From Pezicula radicicola (lineage: Eukaryota; Ascomycota; Leotiomycetes; Helotiales; Dermateaceae), in the NCBI GenBank assembly GCA_003008705.1, contig PDUO01000049.1, forward strand, positions 1-64,000: DNA of 64,000 nucleotides. Direction: 5' to 3'. Both the position numbers and the translations under genes were made by a program. The notes below the pieces were generated by a model that was not told where the DNA came from, did not search any database, and was given only the letters and a program-made list of their open reading frames with translations. Numbering within the stretch: position 1 is the stretch's first letter; each line of letters begins with the position of its first letter. Below, one piece after another: positions 44,656-55,439 of the stretch.

Positions 44656-46704
44656 CTAATCCCTCTTCAAACAAACCTTAACAACTTTCCTCAAACCAAC
44701 AGCTCCAACAACACAAATAATAACCATCATAACAAAAGCAGCGCAAAACCCCGCCGTATAACCATCCAACAACACATTGGGCGATGTCTTATCTTCATAT
44801 TTAGAGTTCTGGGTTGCAGCATTTGAAATGATTACGATTATTGGTAAGCCAATAGAGGTTCCGAATTGAGAGACCGTATTGGAGACTGCTCTTGCTAAAG
44901 CCTGTGTTTCCTTAAGAAAACTATCGGAGACTACTAGGGTTCTGATTGTGAAGAGGACTATAGTGTGATGTGTTAGTGGTCTAGTAATATGTGGAAGAAT
45001 AGAAAGTAGACGAACAGGCTGCACTTAAGGGTTCGAGGATATATGCAAAGAGAGATATGTAAGTATTATATGTTTTATTTTGATTCCGTTTGGGGTGCTG
45101 TGGATTGGAGGATAATACCCGAGCAAAAAATGCGGTGTACTAATATGGCTATGGAGGTTAATTAAAGCTATAAGTAATGGAGCATTAGCACATAAGACCG
45201 ATGATATCATTATGAAGTAAATAGCTGATACTTTGCGAACTAGAAGTCCGGTTGTGAAGTTGAGGATACCGTCGAGGACCATACTTGGGATGGACGGATG
45301 GAAGATTGGAGAGCTGGTAGTAATTGGACTTGTTGGAAGCTATTTGATGTTAGTTCAAAACTTAAACTATTTAAATCTTTTGATTATGTATGGAGTGTGG
45401 CTAAGATCGTCTTTTTTTAGGTGCGTGCTAGCGGAGTATAGGCAGTAGATTTATTAACTTACAAGAGACTCAAGACCAATCCATGGTCTGCTCTACAGGA
45501 TAAACTAGTGGTAACACTAAACAAATGCTAGTAAAAGCACTCTTTCTCCAAAGAGAATTAGGGATTAAAGCCGGCTTCCCCAGTTTCTCTTGCCGGTCGA
45601 CCCAGAAAATAAATGCGGGAACCATTGCCAAACTAAAAACCAGCAATACAATATTGGCAGTATTTTTAATACTCGATGTACTGTTGGTAATCATCCTGCT
45701 CGGAAAATTAAGCAAGTAAAGCTGATAGAAAGAAGCGAACAAAGTTTGATGACGGAGAAAACTTACGCTAGAACATAACCAAGTATACCCAAATAAGCAG
45801 TAAGTATTGCAGCGCCCATCCAATTAACTTAGGTTGTTAATTTCCCAAAGATCGGTCCCGTACCCAAATTATCAGCTAGCAGAATCTAGATCCTACAAAG
45901 AAGACAGCAATAGTAGCAGCAATAGTAGCAGCAATAGTAGCAGCACTACCTAGATAGTAACCAAAGCGCCATCCAATAGTATCAACAAAAACACCACCAA
46001 CCATGAGTCCGACCGAGGAACCAAAAGGGGAGCTAGTCATAAACACTCGAAGCTATGGTTACGCATTCCACCGCTTGGTGCTGTACTTCACAAGATCCCA
46101 ATGGCCGTGAGGAGACACATGGATACTGCTATGCCTTGGAATGCTCTCATGACGATAAGTTGTATCCCGGTTCTTGCGATACCCCTCGCTAGAATGGAAC
46201 AGCTTAGTACTAAACATCCGATTAGATTTACTAGACGTTTCCCAACTACGTCGGCTATAGAACCTGCTGTCAGAAGATATGTGTCGCCAGTGAGTCTAAA
46301 ATAAGACCAGAAGAAGACTGTGTTAGGGGAAGCACAATGACACATACCCGTATACAGTGGCCCCCATGAAAAAACTTGTAAAAATACTCCAGCGCACAAG
46401 GGCAAGACGTGATTGGTGATCATGAACAAGAAGAAACGAAAAGGACGATGAAGTGATAAGATGCTTACCAGTAGACTAATTCACTTGATAGTGAGAGATC
46501 CGCCTCCATGCGTACTATACCGACCATTAGAAGGCCGCTGCTCATGCTGCCGACAAAATTTACAGCTGTCAGCTGCACAACAATGAGGAGAATACGACCT
46601 CTCGGCAGAGTTATTGCAGCTCGGCCAGGAGGAGCATTCGATGGCAGTACATCTACATTATCAACTAAGGGACCTCTAAGTGATTGGACTGGCTTTTCTT
46701 CCAT
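44656..46704 (-). pseudogene. DHA2-type MFS multidrug transporter pseudogene
   Basis: Starts with ATG at 46704: PRGRILLIVVQLTAVNFVGS is the typical first segment, followed by YLLTAGSIADVVGKRLVNLI and MRAFQGIAVSMCLLTAIGIL. Then TGA at 46090-46088 stops the frame. Homology continues in other frames: GLMVGGVFVDTIGWRFGYYLG, ADNLGTGPIFGKLTT with a TAA, a WMGAAILTAYLGILGYVLA segment, ITNSTSSIKNTANIVLLVFS, then LNFTTGLLVRKVSAIYFIMI and QFGTSIGLPIIVIISNAATQ. It ends VVGAVGLRKVVKVCLKRD. At least two stops and one or more frameshifts rule out a working protein. An in-frame 12-bp repeat lies inside one membrane segment (45904-45943). Confidence 0.85.
45904..45943 (+). repeat. 12-bp microsatellite (agcaatagtagc)
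   Basis: About three tandem copies inside the MFS pseudogene. On the minus strand it adds Ala-Ala-Thr-Ile units to a membrane segment, so the expansion kept frame. Confidence 0.8.
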
Positions 46705-48911
46705 TTTCCCAATTGATATAGTCGGTATATGGTTACTGAACTCAAGCTCAATTGCGATGCTTGTTAAACTTTCGAGCGATCAAAACTCCACTCGTGGCAA
46801 AATTCACAAGCCCAGAACTATAAATGCACAAGCAAGCGTGTGCTGAGCATCAGGAGAACACCGCCACTTTTCGGTGCCTCACCAAGAGACCACAGTCTAT
46901 TCGAATACCCGAGCAACCATTTCTGGACGTGAGGCCGTTAGTCGATGTAGATAGCAGCTTTGGCACGGATTTCATAAATGGGAATATGCTAGTGCTGGGG
47001 TCATTTAAATCGCAATCACCTCAGGATTTCATAAACGTCTTTCCACATAAACGTCCTCAAGCATTAGAGCAATATGGAAGCCAGGCTAACTCCCTTGATC
47101 ATGAGCTTGGGAGAAGAAATAACACAGAAAGTAACATAACGTTATGGTTGGAAGTGTCAGAATGGTAAGGTTATTCATTGACCAGTGGCCATGCCACTCC
47201 TGTTGCGGTCTCTCTAATTCACCAGCCCTGCAACAAAATGTGGGCCCAAGCTCCTCACGATATCCGTAGTCCTGTATGCACTCGCAAAGAGAAACTCAGT
47301 CATGCTGCCACCCACTATGAGTACCAGAGATCAATCTCTAGCGTCACCGTCACTACCCAAGTTCCTACGATGAAAAGTCTCGGATCGCCTAGAACGGTCC
47401 ACGTCCATTGGTGGTAGCACACCCTTCACCTTCGCCTTCACTTGCTCTCAGTCATCCCAAGCCTCGTCAATGGCCTGAAGCTGAAGAGGGAGAAGTCCAG
47501 ACAGTTAGTCGAAATGAAGCTATTCAGATGTGGGGTTGCCACACCACACTAAATAGATTTTCCAAATGTTCCAATGTCCAAGGCCCATTTGTAAGCGCCA
47601 TTTCCGACACAAGGGTTGATGCCCTTGTTGGCAGAAAACCAAAACCAAAACCAAAAGCAAGACCAAAATCAAGCGATGGCACAACTGCAGCTTAGTTCTC
47701 GCTGAGTCTGACAGAATCGCGACACGAGACGCGTCTCCACATGATCTGGAAGAACGATTCGCCGACAAATCGTCGTTACAATTGTTTTGGCCAACGTCTG
47801 CCCTTCAACAACACAAGCAAATTAATTGAATCTGAAAAACAGCCATCCTACAAATACAACGCCGCTCCCTCAGGATCTCAAAGTATAGAATAGACGCCTT
47901 ATATTATTTATATCCTCAGATAATTTATAGTTGCTTCTAGGTCTCTATTGTTCTCCCTCGCTGTTCATCCAGTCCATCACCCTTCATCATTTACGTCAGT
48001 TGTATCCTTCACGTTGTCCTTGAGCTGTACCTATCGCAAAATGGGGCGGAATGCAACGATGCGCGGGGAATAGGGGCGACTCGGGGAACGGACGATGAAC
48101 AGAGGAACACAGTTGAGTGATCGTGCGCTGATGCGAAAGCGGTCGCACTGCAGGTCGGATGATGTGCAAATACACTGATATGAGGTTACGGTGAGGGGAT
48201 GAGAGGATGAGAGGATGAGAGATACGACGTGGTGACAATGTCAATAAGGACGCTGATTGTAGGACGTGAGGCTTTACTGGGGTTGGACATGTATTGGCGT
48301 CAAGTGTCGTCGAGTATCTCTACTCCAGATAATTCCCTACGGACCCTCTAAGGCATTTATGGTATTTCGATAGCAACCTCCTACTCTTGAAATCTGTCAT
48401 CCCCACTTTATATTTGAAATGGTAAAAAGTGAATGACTGATGAACCCACTAAAGTCCATACTACTGCGGTCTGGGTGCTGAGAAAGGGAAGTAAAAGCTA
48501 GAGAAACCGTAGATGCTTCTGAAATACATGCCATCGCAGAGCCCGAGATGGTTAATAGAAATAGCCGGTGTTGCCTACCTAGTAATGAGGCTGATTCTCA
48601 TATGAGGTTTTATTCAAGTCGGAGCTTTCTTTAGACTGATCACTTGTTCCACAAGGCATCTGGTGTCATACCTGGTAAATGCAAATGCTTTCAAGTATGA
48701 TTGATTTGTGATAATCAGTAATCATTCATACCATCTCTATAGTTAGAGAAGACCACTACTCGGTATGGATGATAGTAACCCTGGAAGCATGGAGTTGATC
48801 AGGCACGAGTGATAGTAATACAACAGAGTTGCTCCTAAACATCATTTCTACACTAAATTGAGTAAGTTAATCAAGTGATTCAAATCAATAGAATTACTCG
48901 AATCAAGTGAG
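46705..48911. other. gap with unexplained frames
   Basis: Plus-strand frames at 46824-47168, 47178-47417 and 47408-47695 are open but have no motif; the last ends in a KPKPKPK-type run from a ccaaaa repeat. There is a 9-bp repeat gatgagagg near 48197-48222. I cannot support a gene. Confidence 0.4.
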
Positions 48912-50075
48912 TTACTCAAATTTTGCTGAGCAGACGCTCGTAGTAGCTTGTATGTCAGCTCCCTTCACATCCTCGCTAACAATTCCATCAGTGACCTTAG
49001 CATCAGCTTTTTGCCCAGCCTTAGCCATCTTCTTTGACTGTTTTGACTGTCTTGGGACTCTCCCTCGAAATCGGGAAGTGTCCACCAGCACTGTATGATC
49101 ATCAAAGGGCTCTTTTGGAAGAAGAGCGAGGAGCGCATTTAGTTCTGCAGCCGATCGACGGACCGGGAATGGCGCGTTGGCGACCTTCGTCAGAATGGAC
49201 GCAACACCTGCGGACTCGCCATTAGAGGAGGTGCAGTGCTGGTAGCCCCTTACTGCCATCATCAATAGTGCTCGCAGAATGAAGTTTGCCTTGTTTCCTG
49301 CAACATGAAGAAGAAAACGAGGCTCATCAGGAAGTACGGGGTCGTTGGCGGGGATTCCTAACTCTCCGAGGAGTTCACCCAAGCTCCAGGAATCTATTTC
49401 ATGTCGGCCGGCATCAAATAGATCATGCGCAATTTGGGTGATGTTCAAGACTCCCATCAGTGGCTTTGCATCGGCGGAGATGAGTAGTGAGTTGATGGCT
49501 CTTACGTCCTCCATACTACCATGGCAGACCAAGACCACATCGCGATACTTCCCCTCGATTCTGTCGTCGCGCCGAACTAATGCTTCTTCAACCTTAGATG
49601 TCAAATCGTATATCGATATAGTCTCCGAAGTGCCATATATGAATCGTTTAAGGGCCTTGGTGCACGAGAGCAAAGATCCAGTGGCGAAGTTCTGAGTGGA
49701 AAGCATGTCTTCAGGTGTTTTGTTGAAAATATCACGGGTGTCCAAAACTGAGACACCAAATCGACAGTTCCGGGTGTGAGAAGGTCCTTCATTTGAATAC
49801 GAAAAAGCGTTCGTAATGTTTGTGATATTTTCGAAGTCCACAGCCACAAAGACGACATCCTGAGTGCCTCTACTGGTAGCCAGCCCCAAAAGTGCTTTTA
49901 ATTCGCGTTTTTCGTCTTCTTTAAGGATGTCGCAGTGAATGTCTCTCCTAGTTGTTGCATCATCGAGCCCCAAAAGTGCTTGTGATACAGCTTTCGCAAG
50001 CGCAGTCCTTCCATATTTGTTGGAAGAGTGGACAACGCATTTCTTGTGAATGAACATTGGCGGAGTCGGAGTCAT
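48912..50075 (-). CDS. Gfd2/YDR514C-like RNase H-fold (DEDDh) domain protein
   Basis: Single exon, 387 residues from the ATG at 50075; the frame continues to 50150 but only from GTG. The fold markers of a DEDDh-type nuclease are in order: VVFVAVDFEN (motif I, D-x-E), FGVSVLDTRDI, a DVVLVCHGSMEDVRAI motif-II region and FLLHVAGNKANFILRALLMM at the motif-III position. In family members this last motif usually reads H-x-A-G-N-D; here the Asp is Lys, so metal binding may be impaired. The C-terminal tail is basic (KQSKKMAKAGQKADAK). The family is named after yeast Gfd2, which was linked to mRNA export. The first 20 residues are not recognised as a targeting signal. Confidence 0.7.
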   Translation of the reverse strand: MTPTPPMFIHKKCVVHSSNKYGRTALAKAVSQALLGLDDATTRRDIHCDILKEDEKRELKALLGLATSRGTQDVVFVAVDFENITNITNAFSYSNEGPSHTRNCRFGVSVLDTRDIFNKTPEDMLSTQNFATGSLLSCTKALKRFIYGTSETISIYDLTSKVEEALVRRDDRIEGKYRDVVLVCHGSMEDVRAINSLLISADAKPLMGVLNITQIAHDLFDAGRHEIDSWSLGELLGELGIPANDPVLPDEPRFLLHVAGNKANFILRALLMMAVRGYQHCTSSNGESAGVASILTKVANAPFPVRRSAAELNALLALLPKEPFDDHTVLVDTSRFRGRVPRQSKQSKKMAKAGQKADAKVTDGIVSEDVKGADIQATTSVCSAKFE

Positions 50076-51000
50076 GGTGAGGGCGAGGTGAGGGTGATGG
50101 TTAGGTGTAGATGGAAGCGAGGTCCAAGAAGAGAAAGGGTCAAGGGTCACGTGTTGTGCCAGAAGGGAGCCGTCTACAAACTAGTTGATTTAAGCAACTC
50201 ATTTGATCTAACTTACTTCTGGGATAACTGACTTAATTTGTTTCCTTATTAGGAAGCTTGAGAAGACTAAGTATTAGCATACATGAGGGTTAAAAACAGC
50301 TGGTAGTCAGCATGCATGTAGTTCATGCAAATCAAGTCACCATACTTACATGCATCGTACAACGTCGAAAATCATTCTCTCTTAACTGCAAATGCAATGT
50401 CTTAGCATATTTAGTATGTATAGGCTCTTGTTTGTGAAAAGTTTATTAAAATGCAAGCTCTTTATTCTCCTTCTTATATCCTTATACAAATTGAGAATTC
50501 ACAAACATCTACAAGTTCAACATTATGGATAATCTATCATATGTCCTTCTATTTTTTCTAGCCGTGCCCATTGGGACCATAGCGAAGACAAGACATGGAC
50601 AACTGCGGAATCCTCTATCAAACATCCGGGATAGTATTTTGGATTCCGAGGAACAACTATTCAGTGATAATCTCAAGCTAGGAATAGCCGTACAAGGCTA
50701 GAAGCTCATCTCGTTGAAGTGCGTGTTATACCCGACCCTATTCTTACCCTACATTACTACTATATTCCTCACAGAGACGAAGTTGAAAAGAAGTATCCAC
50801 ACAAAACACGGCAATGCAAAGGCTACGAAAATTTTGTCTCTGACCTCTCAGGGGTGCAGGCTATGATATGTGCAAAGACCGGCTCTCCCTACTCCAGATG
50901 AACTCTAAGCAAACTAGATCCTTAATCCAATAGATCAAATTGAAGAGAAGGTTGCATTAGTAGAACCGCCATAGGACCCCACCCCAGATTAGCGTTGCGG
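50076..51000. other. intergenic with a small secreted-type frame
   Basis: Apart from the 58-codon frame at 50525-50701 nothing is supported. A second open frame (50719-50901) overlaps its end in another register and is cysteine-poor; the two could not be joined convincingly. Confidence 0.4.
50525..50701 (+). CDS. possible small secreted peptide, 58 aa
   Basis: ATG-started frame MDNLSYVLLFFLAVPIGTIA followed by a polar stretch with an Ile/Leu/Glu-rich end and TAG. The first 20 residues look like a signal peptide or membrane anchor. There is no cysteine and no repeated motif, so it is not an obvious effector or RiPP precursor. It could be chance. Confidence 0.3.
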   Translation: MDNLSYVLLFFLAVPIGTIAKTRHGQLRNPLSNIRDSILDSEEQLFSDNLKLGIAVQG

Positions 51001-51660
51001 GTACAGCGAGGGAGGCAACAAAATACTACGATTGGATTCATCAATAATCTAAGAATAATCCGAAACACCTCCTTATGTATTCGGACGGGAGCGATATTAA
51101 GGGCAGGGTTGGAGCGTTATTATAGTGCCCAAAATTAAAACGTCAGATGGGGAAAGATCTAGGCCTACGGTCTATACGGCTGAACTACTTGGAATACTAT
51201 ATTCCACAATCATAGTAGTAATAGCGAGGGGGGTTAAAATGGTCACACTATTCGTAGACAACAAAGCCATACAATCAGTTCATAGCCCCAAAGGACAGTC
51301 GGGGCGACTGATCCTAAGACGAATTATCCATTTTATCGCTATCCTTCAGAAGCAAGAAATATCTATTGAGATGTACTAGATCCCGGCCCACACAGGGGTA
51401 CCGGGGAATAAGAAAGCAGATGATATTGCTAAGCAAACCACAGGATGGCAAGCTAAGGGCAAGACGGGACAGAGAGTGCCCTAGTCTAAGTAGGTAGGCT
51501 AATTGCTCTCCTTATGCAAGAGAACAGCCAAAGAGACAGTCCTTAGTATATAGAACGGCACTTAGAAAACACAGGCATTAGGTTGCTAATATATATCCTA
51601 CTTTAGATCGGAAATAATATCAAAGAAGAAGGGGGCTTAGTTATACTAAAGACTTCTTAA
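51001..51660 (+). mobile_element. LINE (Tad-like) RNase H domain remnant
   Basis: Broken frames spell an RNase H domain of a fungal non-LTR retrotransposon: MYSDGSDIKGRVGA, then VYTAELLGILYSTIIVV, a VTLFVDNKAIQSV catalytic-Asp motif, SGRLILRRIIHFIAIL and IPAHTGVPGNKKADDIAKQT. Stops separate the first and last motifs from the middle. It is the 3' end of a dead element; no reverse transcriptase is visible upstream. Confidence 0.75.
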
Positions 51661-52409
51661 ACTAGAAGCGGTAATTCTAGTATAGTTGAGATCGGGGAAG
51701 ATCGGGCTCGGGGAATATTTGAAGCGTATTAACGCAGTAGATACAGCCGTGTGTTAGTTCTAGAGATCGAACAAAATAGTCTCTTATATACTTAGTGATT
51801 ACTTCTAATTTAGAGCACAAAGAAGGATATACCTTGGCTAACCAACTATTTGGAATGTTCAAGGCCTGCTTAGTGATTTAAAACTAGCAAGGAAAGTAGT
51901 CGTATTTATAAAGAGTATAAGGCTCCTTGATTAATTTAGTAGATACTAGCCTAGCACCTTAAGCTTACAACTTTAAAATACAACCTATAGCTATAAGACG
52001 GGTAGGACAAACTACTCAACAAGAAGCAATAAGACAGTTAGAGTAAGAGGCCCGGTACTATACTGTAGGAAGGGCAACGAGCTAGGGTTTGCAACGATAA
52101 CACATAAGAATAGGTAGTAGACCTCTAGTCAGGTAATATAAAGATTGTTTTTCTAGATTCTTTTAATTTCATTTATTATTTTGATTATAACTGGTAGGGC
52201 AATATTAGAGGATTTACGAGCCTTGAATTGTATATAGAGTTCTCTGCATAGCGCTAACATAAGCAGCTGAATAGAGTAAGGACTTAAAAAAAAGGGGCGG
52301 GGNNNGGTGTTTCCCCCTTAGAATAACCCTTAGAATCACCATTAGAATCCCCCTCAAGAGCAAAATCGACCATTCCGCCCTCTGCCTACCATGGATAACA
52401 TTATCTTTT
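51661..52409. other. AT-rich transposon debris with assembly gap
   Basis: No coding signal. Three ambiguous bases at 52303-52305 sit in a G run. A short ccttagaat tandem lies at 52316-52350. Confidence 0.4.
52303..52305. other. ambiguous bases (NNN)
   Basis: Three N inside a G-rich run; a sequencing or assembly gap. Confidence 0.95.
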
Positions 52410-52755
52410 ACCAACCCTCTCGACCTCAACTACCCAGCCTGCATCCGCTTCTCTTAGTGTCTGGTTCGATAGTGTAGAGGCAGCGGAGTGTGCGATAAGA
52501 GACGGCATACTCTTCTGGCAAAGATATATTGGCAGCATTGAACGATATGAAAAGAAAGAAAGAGGTGCTATAGGTGACAGGGCCTCGGCCATCTTACATC
52601 GAGCTGCAGGGAAAGAATACGCTGCGGGCGCTGTACCGAGGAACACGACCGAAGGGACTGGGAATATTTTATTTCTAGTATATAAAGCTGGAGACACTAT
52701 TTCTGCACTCAGAATTCAAAGATCTTCGGCTAGTAAGGAGAAACCCTCGTGTTAA
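52410..52755 (+). mobile_element. possible LINE ORF1 (gag-like) fragment
   Basis: About 115 open codons without an ATG: SLSVWFDSVEAAECAIRDGI, then IGSIERYEKKERGAIGDRA and a C-terminal stretch with GTGNILFLVYKAGD. The F-x-S-x-E-A-A-x-x-A-I-x-x-G-I pattern resembles the nucleic-acid-binding ORF1 of fungal LINEs. It follows LINE debris in the same orientation. Identification is tentative. Confidence 0.35.
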
Positions 52756-53030
52756 TCGACTCCACGAAGCCCTTTAAGCAAGCCTTATTAATCAATTCAA
52801 TATACTCCCCTAATTAAGTTAAGTTAATTAATTAGCAAGCCTCGATGTACAGTCTTTGTTTACAACCTTGCCTATCTATCACTTCCTTAAATTACAACAT
52901 GCTACGTTGCAAGGGTATTTATTAACAGTTCAACACCCCGCCCTCCGATGACACATCAGTCGGATGGGATTCTAAAGTACAACCGCAGTATCACCATCCC
53001 TAGAACCTTTTGAAAACCATCCTCTTAAAA
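52756..53030. other. intergenic
   Basis: AT-rich spacer between LINE debris and the 3' end of the membrane-protein gene; nothing seen. Confidence 0.4.
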
Positions 53031-54193
53031 TCATCCAGAGGGCTCTGTTGAGTCCTTAGACATCCGTGGTAATAAAGCAGACTTAACAGACGTTCCCCAT
53101 TGGACAAGCTTGCGAAGCAGTGGCCTAAATGTGGCCATATTGGCTGCGATAATACCAATACCAATTTCGGAAGTGGTACAGATCACTACAGGAAAGCTCA
53201 AACTTGCTGACGAAGATGTTAGACTCGGAGAAGTAGAGAAGAATGTCGTAAAGACTCACTCAAGGCGTCTGTAGAACTACCCATATTTTTGAGAAATGCC
53301 ATGCGCACTATGTTTGTAGAAGACGCCCTGTCTAAGATATCAGCTTCTGCAAGACTGTGTGAGACGCAAGGGCGGTTAATAAATACTTACAGGACTCCTA
53401 GTCCAAGTATAATGCACACCGATATCTTGGTTCGTATATCCATCTGAATACCGCGGATCATCCATATTGGCAAGAGCGCAAATGTAAGATCAGTAATAAG
53501 ACAGATAGTTCAGTACACGTATATAACAGTCATGATGACTCGGTTGCTCACACAGCTCCCATTTTTGATACTCCAATCCCAGTAGTATTGCACGGGATGA
53601 CAACGAAAGCCGAGGAATAATCCGAAAGCCAAGACAATAAGCATATAGAATACAGTGTTGCCAATGATAATCATTCGTTGAACACGGTGTGCCACGGTCA
53701 AGCGGAGAAGCAGGAAGGCTATGCTAAGTTTGACGCTGATACTGGTCAAAATGAGGAAAATCAATCCAATGTTAAAAATCTGCCTAATTTTAGGATTCCT
53801 TTTTCTATAGATTGAATTTGATGAATAATGGCGTACCTTGAGGCACTTCTGGATTTGCCTTAGCTCTAATTCATTTGTATGTTTTCCAAAGCCTGAATGT
53901 ACTACTTCGAGTATTACAATCAAATTCACCAAATAAAAGACCTGAAATATGTCAACATAGGCTTTAGTCGGACAATAAGGAACAACATGTAGTACTGTAC
54001 TTACCATTGAGATAAGCATAAACCAGTCATCGAGACTAAAACTGTTTACGACCCTCTTCTTGATCCAACACCGTATAATAGAAATAATGCATGAAAGGGC
54101 GAAAAGAAGGGTTGTAATACCAATAAGTTCAAAGTTGGAATGCTTGTCGTACGTGTCGTGAGATTTAGAGGTTTTGTAGACACTACTATTCAA
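53031..54193 (-). pseudogene. fungal rhodopsin-domain / Pth11-like membrane protein with an in-frame stop
   Basis: Five exons join in phase: 54193-54005, 53941-53837, 53779-53391, 53354-53260 and 53185-53031, about 311 codons. Features: membrane segment ITTLLFALSCIISIIRCWI, then SLDDWFMLISM (family signature LDDW), VKLSIAFLLLRLTVAHRV, GFRCHPVQYYWDW, TDLTFALLPIWMI, ILGLGVL, SSTNIVRMAFLKN, and the late EIGIGIIAANMATFRPL motif. This is the fungal seven-transmembrane rhodopsin-domain group that includes Pth11. Two defects: a TGA (53512-53510) just before the TDLTFALL segment, and no ATG, since the frame opens at a TTG with an upstream stop. All splice sites look sound, so inactivation is recent, or one base is misread. 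Confidence 0.75.
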
Positions 54194-54752
54194 CAGATGT
54201 GCGAGTAAATTAAGAAAAGAGACAACCTAAATAAACATATACATAAGCACTTCAGCAGGACTTTCAAATTTTCGTATTGTGTTATAAACTTAGAATAGAA
54301 TTGTTTTGAGGCCTTCATTCTCCAAGCAGGTTGCGACAGCGACAGCAACATACTTGTGATGTTTCGAGGGTAGCATGTGCTTGCAGCCTAGAATTGCCAT
54401 AAATCTCTGGAACCTATGCCAGGTTTACTTAACTAGTCGTATGCAGTGGTCCATAAAAATGCTTACCGCCTCGGAAAGGGCTAGTGTAACTATATGCAGA
54501 AAATTATATTGTATAAATTATAATAAGTTCTAGAAACCCAATAAAAATCTACGCCGTAAAGCTTATGTTTGTTGTTGATTAATCTAGTACTTGATTTCTT
54601 ACTAGTGGTGTTCGATAACCTTATTCCTTATCCCGTTCTGGCTCTAATTGTCTCGTCTCTTAGAGCGTCGATAGTTTATTACAAAAGCAGCTATTCTATA
54701 CAAAGATTGTACTCATTTCAGCTGCAATTATAGTGCCTTCCGGGGAATACTT
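54194..54752. other. intergenic, AT-rich
   Basis: Upstream side of the membrane-protein gene; no coding signal. Confidence 0.4.
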
Positions 54753-54969
54753 TACTTAATTGATATATAAATAGGGCCTATATTCTATAAGAAAATAGGT
54801 AATTAGAATGCAGCTAATTACACAATTCCACTTATTTTAATTAATATTTCTTTATACAGGCGAAATGAAATATTTTATAAAATAGGTCTTTAGTATTAAG
54901 TAATAAGTTATATTCTAATATTTATTTTCTTAAGGAATATAGGCCCCCTATATATATATTAATTAAGTA
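54753..54969. mobile_element. MITE-like element with TA target duplication
   Basis: Left end tacttaattgatatataa ... (54753-54796) and right end (54924-54969) are inverted repeats of about 45 bp, differing by a few bases and a 2-bp indel. The similarity weakly continues inward to about 60 bp (attagaat on both arms). The element proper, cttaatt ... aattaag (54755-54967), is flanked by TA on each side, the target duplication used by Tc1/mariner transposons. It has no coding capacity. Confidence 0.7.
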
Positions 54970-55178
54970 CTATAGAAAGAACTAGGTAGAATAGTAGTAA
55001 AAATAAGTAAACAGCTAAAAGAGTGAATTTAGGTATAAAATAGGATATACTTGGGAAAAAAAACCCTAAATAATTCTATAGTATTAGGAATAAGCCTAAA
55101 ATTAAGTGTGGTATGCCTTTCCTTAATGAATTCTAGGTGGTTATAGCGCCAAATAAGGCTCTTGATTTAATTAACAGC

Positions 55179-55266
55179 AAATACCTAAAATGCCACCGTA
55201 AACAACGTTTTCCTTCCTCGGATGCTACCCTAGGGTGCCATCGCATCTAGCATTTGACTTTACCTA
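55179..55266 (+). repeat. 88-bp inverted repeat, left copy
   Basis: aaatacctaaaatg ... ctttaccta. It pairs with 59722-59809 in reverse orientation: 77 of 88 positions match by my count, without gaps. Most differences are transitions, with the right copy carrying the T/A, as expected from RIP. Confidence 0.85.
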
Positions 55267-55439
55267 ATGGAGTTTCCCTCAGCCATCGACCCCACTAAAT
55301 TTGTTAGCAAACTAAATAGAGTTTAGAATTCCACCTTCCTGCTCCTACTACTCTGAATAGCCTCATCTATTAACCAACCAACAACCAATTAACTAACTAT
55401 TTGAATATATTGTTGCCGCTATTATTATCTGTCCCTCCG

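Noticed and set aside
47178..47695. Two adjacent plus-strand frames, one with a KPKPK repeat
   Set aside because: The repeat comes from a simple ccaaaa tract and I found no sound intron linking the frames.
53510..53512. TGA read as selenocysteine
   Set aside because: Ascomycetes lack the selenocysteine machinery and no family member has selenocysteine there; nonsense mutation is simpler.
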